The notes beneath the pieces were generated by a model. That model was not told where the DNA came from and made no database searches. It saw only the letters and a list, made by a program, of their open reading frames with translations. The translations under genes and the position numbers were made by a program. A stretch of DNA of 64,000 nucleotides from Paenibacillus sp. H1-7 (GTDB lineage Bacteria > Bacillota > Bacilli > Paenibacillales > NBRC-103111), in NCBI RefSeq assembly GCF_022354825.1, contig NZ_CP031168.1:124001-188000 (forward strand), given 5' to 3'. Shown here piece after piece: positions 26,219-35,234 of this stretch. Each line of letters opens with the position of its first letter. Position 1 is the first letter of the stretch.

Positions 26219-27406
26219 ATGCAGACTGTTCATAAACCGTCCTTTGCCGAACATAGAATATGGTATGGCATCATTTTATTTCTCGTCGAATTCGTGCGGG
26301 GAGCGTTTCTCGTTTCCTTCCTACCTACGTACGCTGTTAATGCGCTCGGATTTACGGTAACGACCGTAGGGTGGGCCGTATCCATCCATTACATTGCCGA
26401 TACCGTCATCAAATGCTACGCAGGCTATTTGCTGGACCGCTTCTCTTTAAGATTCACCGTTGCTTGCGGCCTTGCCGTATCCATGGCGGGTTTATGGCTG
26501 CTGTATCAGGTGCATTCCGTATGGCTGCTAATCGGCGCATCCGCGCTGTTCGGCATCGGGCTGTCGCCGATCTGGCTTGTCTGCCTCAGCAAGGTCAAGC
26601 CGGAGCACCGCGCCGAGCAAATGGGCATGCTGTATACATGCTGGCTGGCCGGTCTTGGAGCCGGCCCGATCGTCATCAACTTTATTATCGATAAGAGCTA
26701 TTCGATCACCTTCTGGCTCATGATGGGGCTGTGGGGGGTCAGCCTGCTCTTGTCTTTGTTTATAACCAACACCAAGCTTTCCACTCCGACACAAATTCCT
26801 CTTCAAGACCAGCTGGCCATGCTGTGGGACCGGCTGCGTTCCATGAAGAAGCTGCTCCCCGGGATGACTCTGCAAACGACTGCAGCAGGCATTCTGGTCC
26901 CTGTGCTTCCCGGCTTCGCATCCCATGCCCTAGGCTTTAGTTACTCCCAATATTCGTACTTGCTCATTGCCGGAGGCGTACTTACGGTAGCGGCGCTGAT
27001 TCCAATGGGAAAGCTGTCCGACCGGTTCGGTAAAAAGTGGTTTCTTATTCTCGGCTTCACCGCCTTTGCGATAATGTTATTCTCCTTAACTTTAGCGTCC
27101 CAGCTGTGGATGGCGCTTACTCTTGCAGGCTTGCTCGGCATATCCTATGCAGCGGTTCTGCCAGCCTGGAACGCGCTTCTTGCGCAATATGTTCCGAATA
27201 ACAATCAAGGCTTGGGCTGGGGCCTGTTCTCCAGCGTGGAAGGAATAGGAGTCATCATAGGACCCGTAATCGGAGGTTGGATTGCCGATACGTTCAGCGA
27301 GAGTATGGCTGTGCTTGCCAGCGCCGTGCTGCTAGGGGCCATTGCGGTATATTACTGGATCGCCCCGCCCGAGGGAACAGGGGAAAGGGTGGCACTTAAG
27401 AATTAG
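26219..27406 (+). CDS. MFS transporter, possible glycolipid flippase (LtaA-like)
   Basis: 395 residues, 12 predicted membrane segments, start ATG 26219 behind GGAGGAAGGGG. Typical MFS motif A between helices 2 and 3 is seen as GYLLDRFSLR, and its second-half counterpart is GKLSDRFGKK. It lies 52 bases after the UgtP-like gene. In Staphylococcus aureus the ypfP gene is followed by ltaA, an MFS flippase of about this length that moves the diglucosyl lipid anchor outward. The same order and length suggest the same job here, but MFS sequences alone do not prove the substrate. Confidence 0.8.
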   Translation: MQTVHKPSFAEHRIWYGIILFLVEFVRGAFLVSFLPTYAVNALGFTVTTVGWAVSIHYIADTVIKCYAGYLLDRFSLRFTVACGLAVSMAGLWLLYQVHSVWLLIGASALFGIGLSPIWLVCLSKVKPEHRAEQMGMLYTCWLAGLGAGPIVINFIIDKSYSITFWLMMGLWGVSLLLSLFITNTKLSTPTQIPLQDQLAMLWDRLRSMKKLLPGMTLQTTAAGILVPVLPGFASHALGFSYSQYSYLLIAGGVLTVAALIPMGKLSDRFGKKWFLILGFTAFAIMLFSLTLASQLWMALTLAGLLGISYAAVLPAWNALLAQYVPNNNQGLGWGLFSSVEGIGVIIGPVIGGWIADTFSESMAVLASAVLLGAIAVYYWIAPPEGTGERVALKN

Positions 27407-27421
27407 GAAGGACGAAGGCAT

Positions 27422-28708
27422 ATGGGGCATTTGTTCTGGATCATCATTGGAGTGCTGTGCATTTATACGATCATTCCGACGATACTCGTTCGTTTGTTCA
27501 GATTGGGCGTGTATAAAGAGAGAGCCACCGAGCGGTGCATGTTCCTTACGTTCGACGACGGTCCCGATCCGCAATATACGCCGCAATTGTTGGACTTGCT
27601 GAAAGCATACGATTGCAAAGCCACTTTTTTCGTGCTCGGGTCGAAGGCGGAGCAGCATCCGGAGCTGATTCGGCGCATGCATGAAGAAGGGCATTTGATC
27701 GGGCTGCATAATTATTCCCATCGGGCTAATGCACTCATGACGCCGCGAAGAGTAAGAAAACAAATCGATGACGCGGTACAGGCCGTAGAAAGCATAACGG
27801 GAGAGAAGCCGGTGTATTACCGGCCGCCGTGGGGAGTCATCAATCTGTTCGATTTTTTACTGCTCAAACGGTTTCACATGGTGCTCTGGTCCCTCATCGT
27901 AGGAGATTGGAGAAGCCGCGGCGGCAAGAATAAAATCAAGCGCAGGCTCCTGTCGAAGGTGCGAAACGGGGCGGTTATCGTCCTTCATGACAGCGGTCAG
28001 ACGTTCGGGGCGAATGAGGATGCTCCTGGCTTTATGCTGGAGGCGCTGCAGGAATTTGTGGAGGAAATGAAGCGGCAAAAGTACACCTTCCTGCGAGTAG
28101 ATGCCGTATCTTCATGGCCGCAGGATCAGACCACGGTCCTCGGGTGGCACCGCAGGCTGCCGATCGCCCTGTGGCTGAAGTGGGAGCAATTGTTTCATAC
28201 CGTATTTGACCTTACTCCCGTAGATCCCGATAACCGGCTTCTGTATTACCGCATCTGCACGTATCAAGGGATCCGTATTACGCTTCCCGACGGGGAAGAG
28301 ATACGCAAGGGCGACCGGGTGGTCGAGCTTCATTTTAACAACGAGATGATCTTCCGTCTGGCTTCCGGCACCCGTTCCATGATGCATCTGGCCGTACAGC
28401 TGATCCGCCTGGTGCAAGAGCTGATGCCCAAAATGACGGAGCAAATTCTCAGCAATTCGGACATCAAGGGGATTTACGGCATTACCATGATTTACAGGGG
28501 GCCCCAGCAGTTCGGATTCACGGTGAGAGATATGCCCCGCGGGGTATTTTATATCATGACCAAGCTGTATTTGCGTATGCTGCTCTGGGTAATTCATCCC
28601 CAAGGGAAAAAGCGGCTCGAGCTCAAAAGCGACCTGCTCACACCCAAAATTCTTGCCATCTCCACCAAGGAATTGCAAAAAAGGTATTCGGTTTCCCACG
28701 GTACATAA
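27422..28708 (+). CDS. Membrane-anchored polysaccharide deacetylase with C-terminal YkoP-like domain
   Basis: 428 residues. One N-terminal membrane anchor (about 4-24) precedes a NodB-type deacetylase domain (about 35-235): motif 1 TFDDGPDP, motif 2 HNYSH (metal His), motif 3 RPPWG, motif 5 VLHDSG. All metal and catalytic residues are present, so it should be an active carbohydrate esterase 4. A further domain of about 190 residues (240-428) has PVDPDNRLLYYRICTYQGI, VVELHFNN and IYGITMIYRGPQQFGF; it resembles what I recall of B. subtilis YkoP. It probably acts outside the membrane on a glycan or glycolipid headgroup. It is third in the UgtP-like operon. Confidence 0.83.
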   Translation: MGHLFWIIIGVLCIYTIIPTILVRLFRLGVYKERATERCMFLTFDDGPDPQYTPQLLDLLKAYDCKATFFVLGSKAEQHPELIRRMHEEGHLIGLHNYSHRANALMTPRRVRKQIDDAVQAVESITGEKPVYYRPPWGVINLFDFLLLKRFHMVLWSLIVGDWRSRGGKNKIKRRLLSKVRNGAVIVLHDSGQTFGANEDAPGFMLEALQEFVEEMKRQKYTFLRVDAVSSWPQDQTTVLGWHRRLPIALWLKWEQLFHTVFDLTPVDPDNRLLYYRICTYQGIRITLPDGEEIRKGDRVVELHFNNEMIFRLASGTRSMMHLAVQLIRLVQELMPKMTEQILSNSDIKGIYGITMIYRGPQQFGFTVRDMPRGVFYIMTKLYLRMLLWVIHPQGKKRLELKSDLLTPKILAISTKELQKRYSVSHGT

Positions 28709-28766
28709 CCGCCTGCGGTTAGGGCATATTATCCCTGATCTGATTTTATGGGTTAGGGGTGAAGGC

Positions 28767-29558
28767 ATGAAGCGAGCAGCTGGTTGGGCATTATGCTTGC
28801 TGCTGACGGCCGGCATCGGGTGGATGCCCGTTTCTGCGGCGGCGGATGCGGCTGCCTTGAATCCGTATCACTTCGGGTTTAAGAAAAGCAAGCATCAGGA
28901 GCCAGCCTCCATCAATGAGGAAGGCTTCAAAGGAATCGTCCAAAAGAACGAGGCGATATTCCTCGGTGATGTTACGAAGAAGGAGCTTTATTTGACCTTC
29001 GACAACGGCTACGAGAACGGCTATACGGCCAAAATTTTGGATGTGCTCAAGGAGCATCAGGTGCCCGCTATTTTCTTCGTAACCGGACATTATGTACAGG
29101 ATCAGCCGGAGCTGGTCAAACGGATTGTGGATGAAGGGCATCTCGTCGGCAATCATTCCTGGAGCCATCCCGATATGAGCCAAATTTCCAATCAAAGGCT
29201 CAAGGAGGAGCTCGACAAAGTCAAATCGGGAGTGAGCCAGCTGACGAGCCAAAAGGAGATGCGATATTTGCGCCCGCCTCGAGGCATCTTCAACGACCGG
29301 ATTCTTGCAGCGAGCAAGGAGCTGGGCTACACCAGCGTATTCTGGTCCATTGCATACAAGGATTGGGATACGAAAGCGCAAAGAGGGGCGCAGTATGCTT
29401 ACGATAGCGTAATGAACCAGCTTCACCCGGGAGCGGTCATTTTACTCCATTCCGTATCCAGTGACAACGCGGCGGCATTAAGCCGGATTATTATCGCAGC
29501 CAAGGAGCAGGGCTACGAATTCAAAAGTCTCGATCAAATGCAGGCACGAACTTATTAG
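28767..29558 (+). CDS. pdaA: PdaA-type polysaccharide deacetylase (muramic delta-lactam formation)
   Basis: 263 residues from ATG 28767. A signal peptide (about 1-26, ending VSAAAD) precedes a NodB domain with the PdaA-specific motif 1 LTFDNGYENGYT (Asn in place of the second Asp), HSWSHPDMS, LRPPRG and the late LLHSVS. PdaA removes the acetyl group of N-acetylmuramic acid before lactam ring closure in spore cortex; SleB, also in this window, recognises the resulting muramic-lactam. Here it follows three envelope genes in one direction and a terminator closes the unit. Confidence 0.87.
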   Translation: MKRAAGWALCLLLTAGIGWMPVSAAADAAALNPYHFGFKKSKHQEPASINEEGFKGIVQKNEAIFLGDVTKKELYLTFDNGYENGYTAKILDVLKEHQVPAIFFVTGHYVQDQPELVKRIVDEGHLVGNHSWSHPDMSQISNQRLKEELDKVKSGVSQLTSQKEMRYLRPPRGIFNDRILAASKELGYTSVFWSIAYKDWDTKAQRGAQYAYDSVMNQLHPGAVILLHSVSSDNAAALSRIIIAAKEQGYEFKSLDQMQARTY

Positions 29559-29578
29559 CCAAGTAACCATTGCAAAGG

Positions 29579-29622
29579 GAAAAGGCATCGATTCTCTGAT
29601 TAAGAGAACGGTGCCTTTTTCT
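29579..29622 (+). terminator. Terminator after pdaA
   Basis: AAAAGGCATCG-ATTCTC, loop TGATTAA, GAGAA-CGGTGCCTTTTT. Confidence 0.88.
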
Positions 29623-29893
29623 GTCCATATTATCCTCCAGGCGGAGCGGATCTTGCGGTAGACCGAAAATCGATCCGGTACATTTTCTTCGGACGGCCCC
29701 GCAATTTTTCTCCTGCTTCACATAAGCGACCTTCGCTGGAAATATCGAGACTCTCGCTCAGCTGCTGCACGTACGGATTCACGTCGTTGCAGAAGGCGGC
29801 GTCCACCGGATTTTGTCACAATTGCAGGCGATATTAACAAGCGAAATGCTTTTGTTATGTTTTTTTAATGTTTTGGGCTGATTTTTTATTCGA

Positions 29894-29922
29894 TTGTAAC
29901 GGGCGATTCAGTAATCTATACC
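29894..29922 (+). promoter_or_regulatory. Promoter of the SLH protein gene
   Basis: TTGTAA (29894-29899), a 17-base spacer and TATACC (29917-29922); the start point would be near 29929, leaving a 38-base leader. Confidence 0.55.
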
Positions 29923-29966
29923 TAGGTTATTCAAGCAAGCAGCAAACCATAAGGGAGAGATTACTA

Positions 29967-31436
29967 ATGATGAAACGCAAAAAGTTCGCAGCATGGGTTA
30001 TTACGACGGCCGTAGGCTTATCCGCTATCGTTCCTCAAGTATCCGCAGCAGTTAACTTTACCGATAACGGGGCGGCGACGCCTTATAAAGCAGCTGTTGA
30101 AGAAATGGCCAAGCAAAACGTCATTACAGGCTATGGCGACCAGGAGTTTAAGCCGAACCAGAACGTTACTCGCGCGGAATTGGCAAAAATGGTTGCTCTG
30201 GCGCTTCACGTGGAATTGAAAACCGACGGCAAGCTGTCCTTATCCGACGTAGCGGACAGCGACTGGTATCAATCGTATGCCGCGGCGCTTGTCAGCGTCG
30301 GTGCTATGAAGAGCGAAGACGGCAAATTCCAGCCTAACAAGCCGGTTACTCATGAGCAGCTGGTAGAAGTAACGGCCGCAGTTCTGAAGGTAGACGCCGC
30401 TCAAGTGCAGGCTCTGCTCGGCAGCTCGTTTGTTAAAGGCAAGTTTGCAACGCGCGGTGAAGCGGCACTGCTCATGTATGCAGCACAGCAAATCGCACCG
30501 GTGCAAATTACAAGCATTACGCCGTTGAATGCGATCACGCTTCAGGTTACTTTCTCCGCTCCGCTTCCGAAAGAGAACACGGACGTGGATAAAGCGAAAG
30601 CTAATATTTCCTTCGACAACGGCTTGAAAATTCTGAACATCCCGCAATTGAAAACGGGAGCGACAGCAACCTACATCGTTCCGGTAACTACGCAAAAAGA
30701 AGGAACGACCTATACGATGAGCTACAAAGGTCAAGCTTCGATGACCTTTACGGCCAACACCGAGAAGCTTCAGCTTCGCTCCGCACAGCAAGTGGCCGCC
30801 GATACATTCGAAGTGGAATCCAGCCTTGAAGACGGCGTTGCCGATTACGGCTATGTCGTGGCAGCTTACAGCGCCGGCCGCAAAGGTGCCTTCATCGTGG
30901 ATGACAACAATATGTACAACGGCAAGCAGTACGAAATTCTTTCGTCCATGAGAGACAAGCAGGTAACGATTACTCCTGAGGGCGGAGAGGCGATGATCGC
31001 CAACTACATTCCGTTCACGCAAGCTACGGACGGAAGACAAGCTCCGAAGTTCCGCCTGCCGAACGGTCAAACGTTCAAGTCGGGCGTGAAGTACACCGTG
31101 ACTTCCGATTGGGCCGATATTGCCATCGGTACGTTCACCGCTAAAGAGATCGCACCGCTTGCTATCCAGTCGGCTGCACAGGTCAGTGAAACGTCCCTCG
31201 ACATTACGTTGGCCCAAGATCCTAAAGACGAGCTGTTCGCATTGCGCAGCGTAACATTGACGCCGGAAGGCGGCGGTGCTCCTATCACGGCTCAATACAA
31301 GCTGACCAGCCGCAAAGGAGCAACAGGAACATTCGATCTGCAGAACGGCGCGAAGCTGGCGGCAGGTACGAAATATACGGTAGCGCCTGTTGGCGGATGG
31401 GCGACTGCAGCATCAGTCACGCTGACGACTAAGTAA
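29967..31436 (+). CDS. SLH-domain surface protein
   Basis: 489 residues from ATG 29967 with AAGGGAGAG 7 bases upstream. Signal peptide about 1-27 (VPQVSAAVN). Two clear SLH motifs follow: about 29-82 (YKAAVEEMAKQNVITGYGDQEFKPNQNVTRAE) and about 88-140 (SDVADSDWYQSYAAALVSVGAMKSEDGKF); a third, at about 155-175, is partly degenerate (FATRGEAALLMYAA). SLH domains bind pyruvylated secondary cell-wall polymer. The remaining ~310 residues are beta-rich, with Ig-like starts such as ITSITPLNAITLQVTFSAPLP. Codon choice looks like that of a well-expressed gene. The role is probably structural in the S-layer or cell wall. Confidence 0.88.
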   Translation: MMKRKKFAAWVITTAVGLSAIVPQVSAAVNFTDNGAATPYKAAVEEMAKQNVITGYGDQEFKPNQNVTRAELAKMVALALHVELKTDGKLSLSDVADSDWYQSYAAALVSVGAMKSEDGKFQPNKPVTHEQLVEVTAAVLKVDAAQVQALLGSSFVKGKFATRGEAALLMYAAQQIAPVQITSITPLNAITLQVTFSAPLPKENTDVDKAKANISFDNGLKILNIPQLKTGATATYIVPVTTQKEGTTYTMSYKGQASMTFTANTEKLQLRSAQQVAADTFEVESSLEDGVADYGYVVAAYSAGRKGAFIVDDNNMYNGKQYEILSSMRDKQVTITPEGGEAMIANYIPFTQATDGRQAPKFRLPNGQTFKSGVKYTVTSDWADIAIGTFTAKEIAPLAIQSAAQVSETSLDITLAQDPKDELFALRSVTLTPEGGGAPITAQYKLTSRKGATGTFDLQNGAKLAAGTKYTVAPVGGWATAASVTLTTK

Positions 31437-31477
31437 TAATTATCGGAACATGAGATAGACAGGAAAATCGGCAACGA

Positions 31478-31519
31478 AAGGAGAGCGCCCTGTATGTGGA
31501 AGAGGGGTGCTCTCTTTCT
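31478..31519 (+). terminator. Terminator of the SLH gene
   Basis: AAAGGAGAGCGCCC and GGGGTGCTCTCTTTCT around a 14-base loop. Confidence 0.82.
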
Positions 31520-31565
31520 CATTTATGGCATTGGCCGCCGTACAACAATAAGCGAGGTGAAGATG

Positions 31566-32795
31566 ATGAATCGAAAGCATAACCGATCAAGAAACATAGC
31601 TAGGCTGCTGCTGCTGATGATGATGGTCGTATTGGCTTTGGCAGGCTGCCAGCTTCAGCTGGATCGCAGCGGACAGGAGGCGCCGGCGCCGATCCCAGGC
31701 TTGGCTGGTCAAGGCTCCGCAGCCGCCGATCCTACGCTGCCTCCGACCCCGACCCCTGCGCCTGCGCCCAAGCAGGAGGAGGCACCGGTAGCCAAAGCTT
31801 TTGCGTACAGCTTGATGATTACGCACTCCAAAAGCAATACCGTTTCTTTCGTCAACCCCGAAAGCGGCGTTATAGAAAAACAGCTGGAAGCCGGAACGGC
31901 TCCATTCGCTCTGGCGCTCGACGCAGGAAGCGGCAGAGCCTACGTCTCTACAGCGGAAGGCGTGGCCGTAGTCGATACGAAGCAGCGCAAACGAACTGCG
32001 CTCGTGCCGTATCAATCGGCTATCCAGGCCATCAAGTTCGGTGAATACCGGCCGGGAGGAATGGGGATTGCCGTCTCGCCCGACGGTCGTTTCGTGTACG
32101 TCGGCGTCTATTTGCCGGGCAAGGCGAGCCAGGTGGAAATATTGGATACGGAGAAGCTTGCCATCGTTGGAACGGTCCCCGTCGGGACGAGACCGTTCGA
32201 TGTTGTCGTCAGCAAGGACGGCAATGAAGTGTACTCGATCGACCACGACTCGTATTCCGTCACCATAGTCGATCCCATGAAGCGGACCGCCCGCAAAATA
32301 GATGTAGCCCCATACGGCAAAGGAGGCTTTGAGAAGCCGCATTACGCTGTCGTAAGGGAGGACGGCCATCTGCTGCTGCCGTATCAGGGGCGAGGACTCG
32401 TAGATTTTGATCCCGTCCGCGGCACGTACGAGACCAAGCCGTTGACCGGGAATTCGCATCAGGAAGGAGTAGCGCTGACGCCGGACGGTACCCGTATGCT
32501 GATCATCGGCAATGGAGCCGCAGGCAGCGCTACCGGCAGCCCTAATCTTACCGTGCTGGATATGCGGACGCTGGGTGAGAAAATCATCCCGCTGAACCGC
32601 GTCCATCAGATGGTGGCATCCAGTCCGGACGGGAAACTGGCATACCTCACAGGCGGTGTCACGTATGCCGATACCGGCTGGGACGGTCTAACCATCGTCG
32701 ACTTGGAGAAAGGCACGACCAAGGAGATGGCTTTGCCGGATTATCCGCTGGACGTCGAGATAGTCCAACAACAGCCTGATACAGCTAAGAGCTGA
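31566..32795 (+). CDS. Lipoprotein with YVTN-type beta-propeller
   Basis: 409 residues from ATG 31566, 6 bases after GAGGTG (ATG 31563 is the alternative). The lipoprotein signal ends in LALAGC with Cys28 as the lipidation site. A Pro-rich linker (PPTPTPAPAPKQEE, about 60-75) precedes repeated blades of the cytochrome-D1/YVTN type: SNTVSFVNPESGVIEKQLEAG, GIAVSPDGRFVYVGV, VEILDTEKLAIVGTVPVGTRPFDVVVSKDGNEVYSID, VALTPDGTRMLIIG. Such propellers are usually binding scaffolds on the cell surface. No enzyme motif is seen, and the ligand is unknown. Confidence 0.83.
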   Translation: MNRKHNRSRNIARLLLLMMMVVLALAGCQLQLDRSGQEAPAPIPGLAGQGSAAADPTLPPTPTPAPAPKQEEAPVAKAFAYSLMITHSKSNTVSFVNPESGVIEKQLEAGTAPFALALDAGSGRAYVSTAEGVAVVDTKQRKRTALVPYQSAIQAIKFGEYRPGGMGIAVSPDGRFVYVGVYLPGKASQVEILDTEKLAIVGTVPVGTRPFDVVVSKDGNEVYSIDHDSYSVTIVDPMKRTARKIDVAPYGKGGFEKPHYAVVREDGHLLLPYQGRGLVDFDPVRGTYETKPLTGNSHQEGVALTPDGTRMLIIGNGAAGSATGSPNLTVLDMRTLGEKIIPLNRVHQMVASSPDGKLAYLTGGVTYADTGWDGLTIVDLEKGTTKEMALPDYPLDVEIVQQQPDTAKS

Positions 32796-32901
32796 AGCGG
32801 GAGATGGGCTGAGACCGGCAGGTGGAGTGTGGATGCTCATCCGGCAGCCCGGGCTTATATTCCAGCCGCCTGGCAGTCTGTTCATCACTACTTCCTATCG
32901 A

Positions 32902-32936
32902 AGCACCCCTGTGTATCTTGTGCGCAGGGGCTTTTT
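32902..32936 (+). terminator. Terminator of the lipoprotein gene
   Basis: AGCACCCCTGTG, loop, TGCGCAGGGGCT followed by TTTTT. Confidence 0.85.
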
Positions 32937-33031
32937 GCGTTGAAGGCCGCCACCAAGGAATGTAACAAAATGTAGACATCGTTCGTCTATATTATAGGGC
33001 CATTGTTAAGAAGTAGGATAGGAGGCTGCTG

Positions 33032-34183
33032 ATGGGATTTCTGCTTAAGAACATTGCGCGCAAGCTGGATTTGATGATCCTGCTGCTGCTTCTTATTTTG
33101 ATGACAATCAGTATTTTTTGCGTATACAGCGCTACATTGATCCATCCCGATTTGGCCGGCTCCCACGTCAGAATGATGTATTTTTACGGCATCGGGTTTG
33201 CCGCCCTGTTCGCCAGCCTGTTTTTCAATTACAAAACCGTGCTGCGCTTTGCGCCGATCTATTATGCCATAGGGCTCGGGCTGCTGGTTTTCCTATATTT
33301 TAAAGGCGATACGATAAACAATTCGCAGGGGTGGTTTTCGCTGCCGGGGGGATTAAGCTTTCAGCCGGCCGAGCTCTGCAAGCTGCTTCTTATTTTGATG
33401 CTGGCGTTTTATTTGACCAAAAGGAATGCGGACACGCTTGGGCTGTTTCGGGACGTACTGCCGATGGGTATCATTACGCTGGTTCCGTTTATCCTGGTAC
33501 TCATGCAGCCGGATTTGGGCAATTCGATCGGCTATGTGGTCATCTGGGCGGTTATGTGCTGGATCGGCAACCTCCGTTACAGCCATGCGCTGATCGGTCT
33601 GGTCTTGGTCGCTGTCGTAAGCGTGACCGCATTATACAGCTACGTCGAGCACCACGATGAAGTGAAGCAATTCATGGCATCCAAGAACAAGGCCTACTGG
33701 CTGGACCGGATCGATGCCGTGGTGCTGCCGGATCAAGCTTCGGACAAAGCGACGTACCATATGAAAAGGGCGGTCATGGCCATCGGCTCGGGCTCTTTGC
33801 TCGGAGAAGGCTATCTCCAGGGCTCCTCGATTCACAGCGGGCAAGTCCCGTACACTTATTCGGATTCCATCTTCGTCGTTATTGCGGAGGAGTTCGGTTT
33901 CCTCGGTTCCTCGGCGCTCCTGATGCTTTATTTGCTCCTCATGTACCGGATGATGATCATTGCGCAAAAGCTGAAAACCAAATCGGGAGTATACATTATA
34001 GCCGGCATCTCCGCGATGCTGCTGTTTCAAATATTCGAGAATGTCGGCATGCTCGTCGGTCTGATGCCAATTACCGGGATTACGCTGCCTTTTATCAGCT
34101 ACGGCGGGACATCGCTGTTGATCAATATGCTTTCTATCGGACTTGTTCTGAATATTTACATTTATGACGATTCTATCGAGTAG
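33032..34183 (+). CDS. RodA/FtsW/SpoVE family protein (SEDS)
   Basis: 383 residues, about 10 membrane segments, start ATG 33032 with AGGAGGCTG upstream. SEDS landmarks are present: the Gly-Trp-Phe segment NNSQGWFSLPGGLSFQPAELCKL (about 95-117), QPDLGNS (about 153-159, holding the catalytic-type Asp of these peptidoglycan polymerases), HSGQVPYTYSDSIFVVIAEEFGFLG (about 269-293) and the C-terminal PITGITLPFISYGGTS. It is a single-gene unit with no class B penicillin-binding protein next to it, so which glycan synthase it joins (elongation, division or sporulation) is open. Confidence 0.88.
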   Translation: MGFLLKNIARKLDLMILLLLLILMTISIFCVYSATLIHPDLAGSHVRMMYFYGIGFAALFASLFFNYKTVLRFAPIYYAIGLGLLVFLYFKGDTINNSQGWFSLPGGLSFQPAELCKLLLILMLAFYLTKRNADTLGLFRDVLPMGIITLVPFILVLMQPDLGNSIGYVVIWAVMCWIGNLRYSHALIGLVLVAVVSVTALYSYVEHHDEVKQFMASKNKAYWLDRIDAVVLPDQASDKATYHMKRAVMAIGSGSLLGEGYLQGSSIHSGQVPYTYSDSIFVVIAEEFGFLGSSALLMLYLLLMYRMMIIAQKLKTKSGVYIIAGISAMLLFQIFENVGMLVGLMPITGITLPFISYGGTSLLINMLSIGLVLNIYIYDDSIE

Positions 34184-34264
34184 GTGATGGGGGAGGAAGA
34201 AAGCTTGCTGAAATAAAAAGAAACCGTGACCGGACGACCCCTGCCAATAGGCCGCGGCAAGCTT

Positions 34265-34351
34265 GAATGTTTCAAAATTATTCCAAGGACTCATGTTGAC
34301 GCCCTGAAAAATGTTGTAATCCTTAAATGCAATCTGTATGCCATACATGGG
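34265..34351 (-). pseudogene. Remnant of an LplB-type sugar ABC transporter permease gene
   Basis: On the minus strand about 29 codons read P then MYGIQIAFKDYNIFQGV, NMSPWNNFETF, which is the hallmark N-terminal segment of LplB-like (polysaccharide/oligosaccharide) permeases, where YxPMYGIxIAFKDY precedes GSPWVGFxxF. Upstream and downstream the likeness stops and no permease membrane segments follow; the frame instead runs antisense into the RodA-like gene. I take it as a decayed fragment left by deletion or transfer. Confidence 0.6.
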
Positions 34352-34725
34352 AGCAGCGCATCCGCCTTCTGTCCGTGTTCCCGGCCGCCCAAGACCGCTC
34401 CAACCATAAAACTGCTGCCCACCGCCTTTTTCCGGCCTCCCTAAGCGCGTGTTTCGGCGCTGCGCGGCGGTCGGTCAAACCCATGTAGAGTGCATTTGAG
34501 TGCTTATACAAGCATAACTTTGATGAGTCCTATGCCATTAGCCTTGCTGGCTCTAGTCTAAGCTCTATCTAAAATTTCATTGAAGACAATGGGATGAGCG
34601 AAGCTGCCCCTCGGAGTTTGGAGGGGGGGCGGCTAACGGAATTCGGGGCAGACTATCGGTGCTGGATGCGGGTTATCGGACGAGAGATACGTTATTTCCA
34701 GAAAACGTGCTGTTTTTACTAAGCT

Positions 34726-34806
34726 ATCGGACACAGGTGCGCTTATTTGCCCATTTTACCAGCAAAAGCAGTGTAATTTGGCGAAATAAAGGATCTGGTG
34801 TCCGAT
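34726..34806. repeat. 81-bp imperfect palindrome (MITE/REP-like)
   Basis: The ends ATCGGACACAG and CTGGTGTCCGAT are inverted copies with a one-base insertion. Further in, TTATTTGCC pairs with GGCGAAATAA (one bulge). The middle is an unpaired ~40-base loop. It is not followed by a T-run, so it is not a simple terminator. Confidence 0.6.
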
Positions 34807-35045
34807 CACCATGTGAATGGAGCTATTTGTTCTAAAATAGCGGAACTACGGTCCGCAAGCACTTACCGTACTCCTAGGGATACCTGCACGCTCGAACGGA
34901 TTGGATTTTTGGAATTTCGCAAGGTTCGTTGACGGCCAGCGGACGAAAACCGAAAGCGAACGTGAGAGAATGTACTCCCGCGGAGAACGGGCGTCGTAAA
35001 AAGAAATGCACCTGGCTGCTGCCTAGGACGCAAAGGATGAAATAA

Positions 35046-35087
35046 GGCGGAACCACCCTGAGAAGGGGGTTCCGCCTATTGCTTTTT
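35046..35087. terminator. Strong hairpin, probable terminator downstream of aroA
   Basis: AGGCGGAACCACCCT, GAGA loop, AGGGGGTTCCGCCT, then ATTGCTTTTT on the plus strand. It lies about 150 bases beyond the aroA stop; the T-run is better for rightward transcripts. Confidence 0.6.
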
Positions 35088-35234
35088 ACCACAATAGAAT
35101 TTATAAGATTCCGAGGTCATCGGATGTAAATAGTTCTATTGGCGATAAAAACAGCCTTGCTTACGAAGCGGGTTTTGCTAAAGCCATAACTTTAAGGTCA
35201 CTTCTCTGTGAAAGGGCCTCGATTGAGGTTTATC

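Larger units (their letters stand above)
29559..29966. other. Intergenic region pdaA / SLH gene
   Basis: About 400 bases with the pdaA terminator on the left and a promoter at 29894-29922 on the right. The middle (29640-29860) shows nothing I can name. Confidence 0.6.
34184..35234. other. One-kilobase non-coding region
   Basis: Between the RodA-like gene and aroA (convergent). It contains the LplB remnant (34265-34351), a long imperfect palindrome (34726-34806) and a strong hairpin with T-run (35046-35087). The rest (34352-34720 and 35090-35234) shows no gene. The region looks like a decayed or insertion-prone site. Confidence 0.65.
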
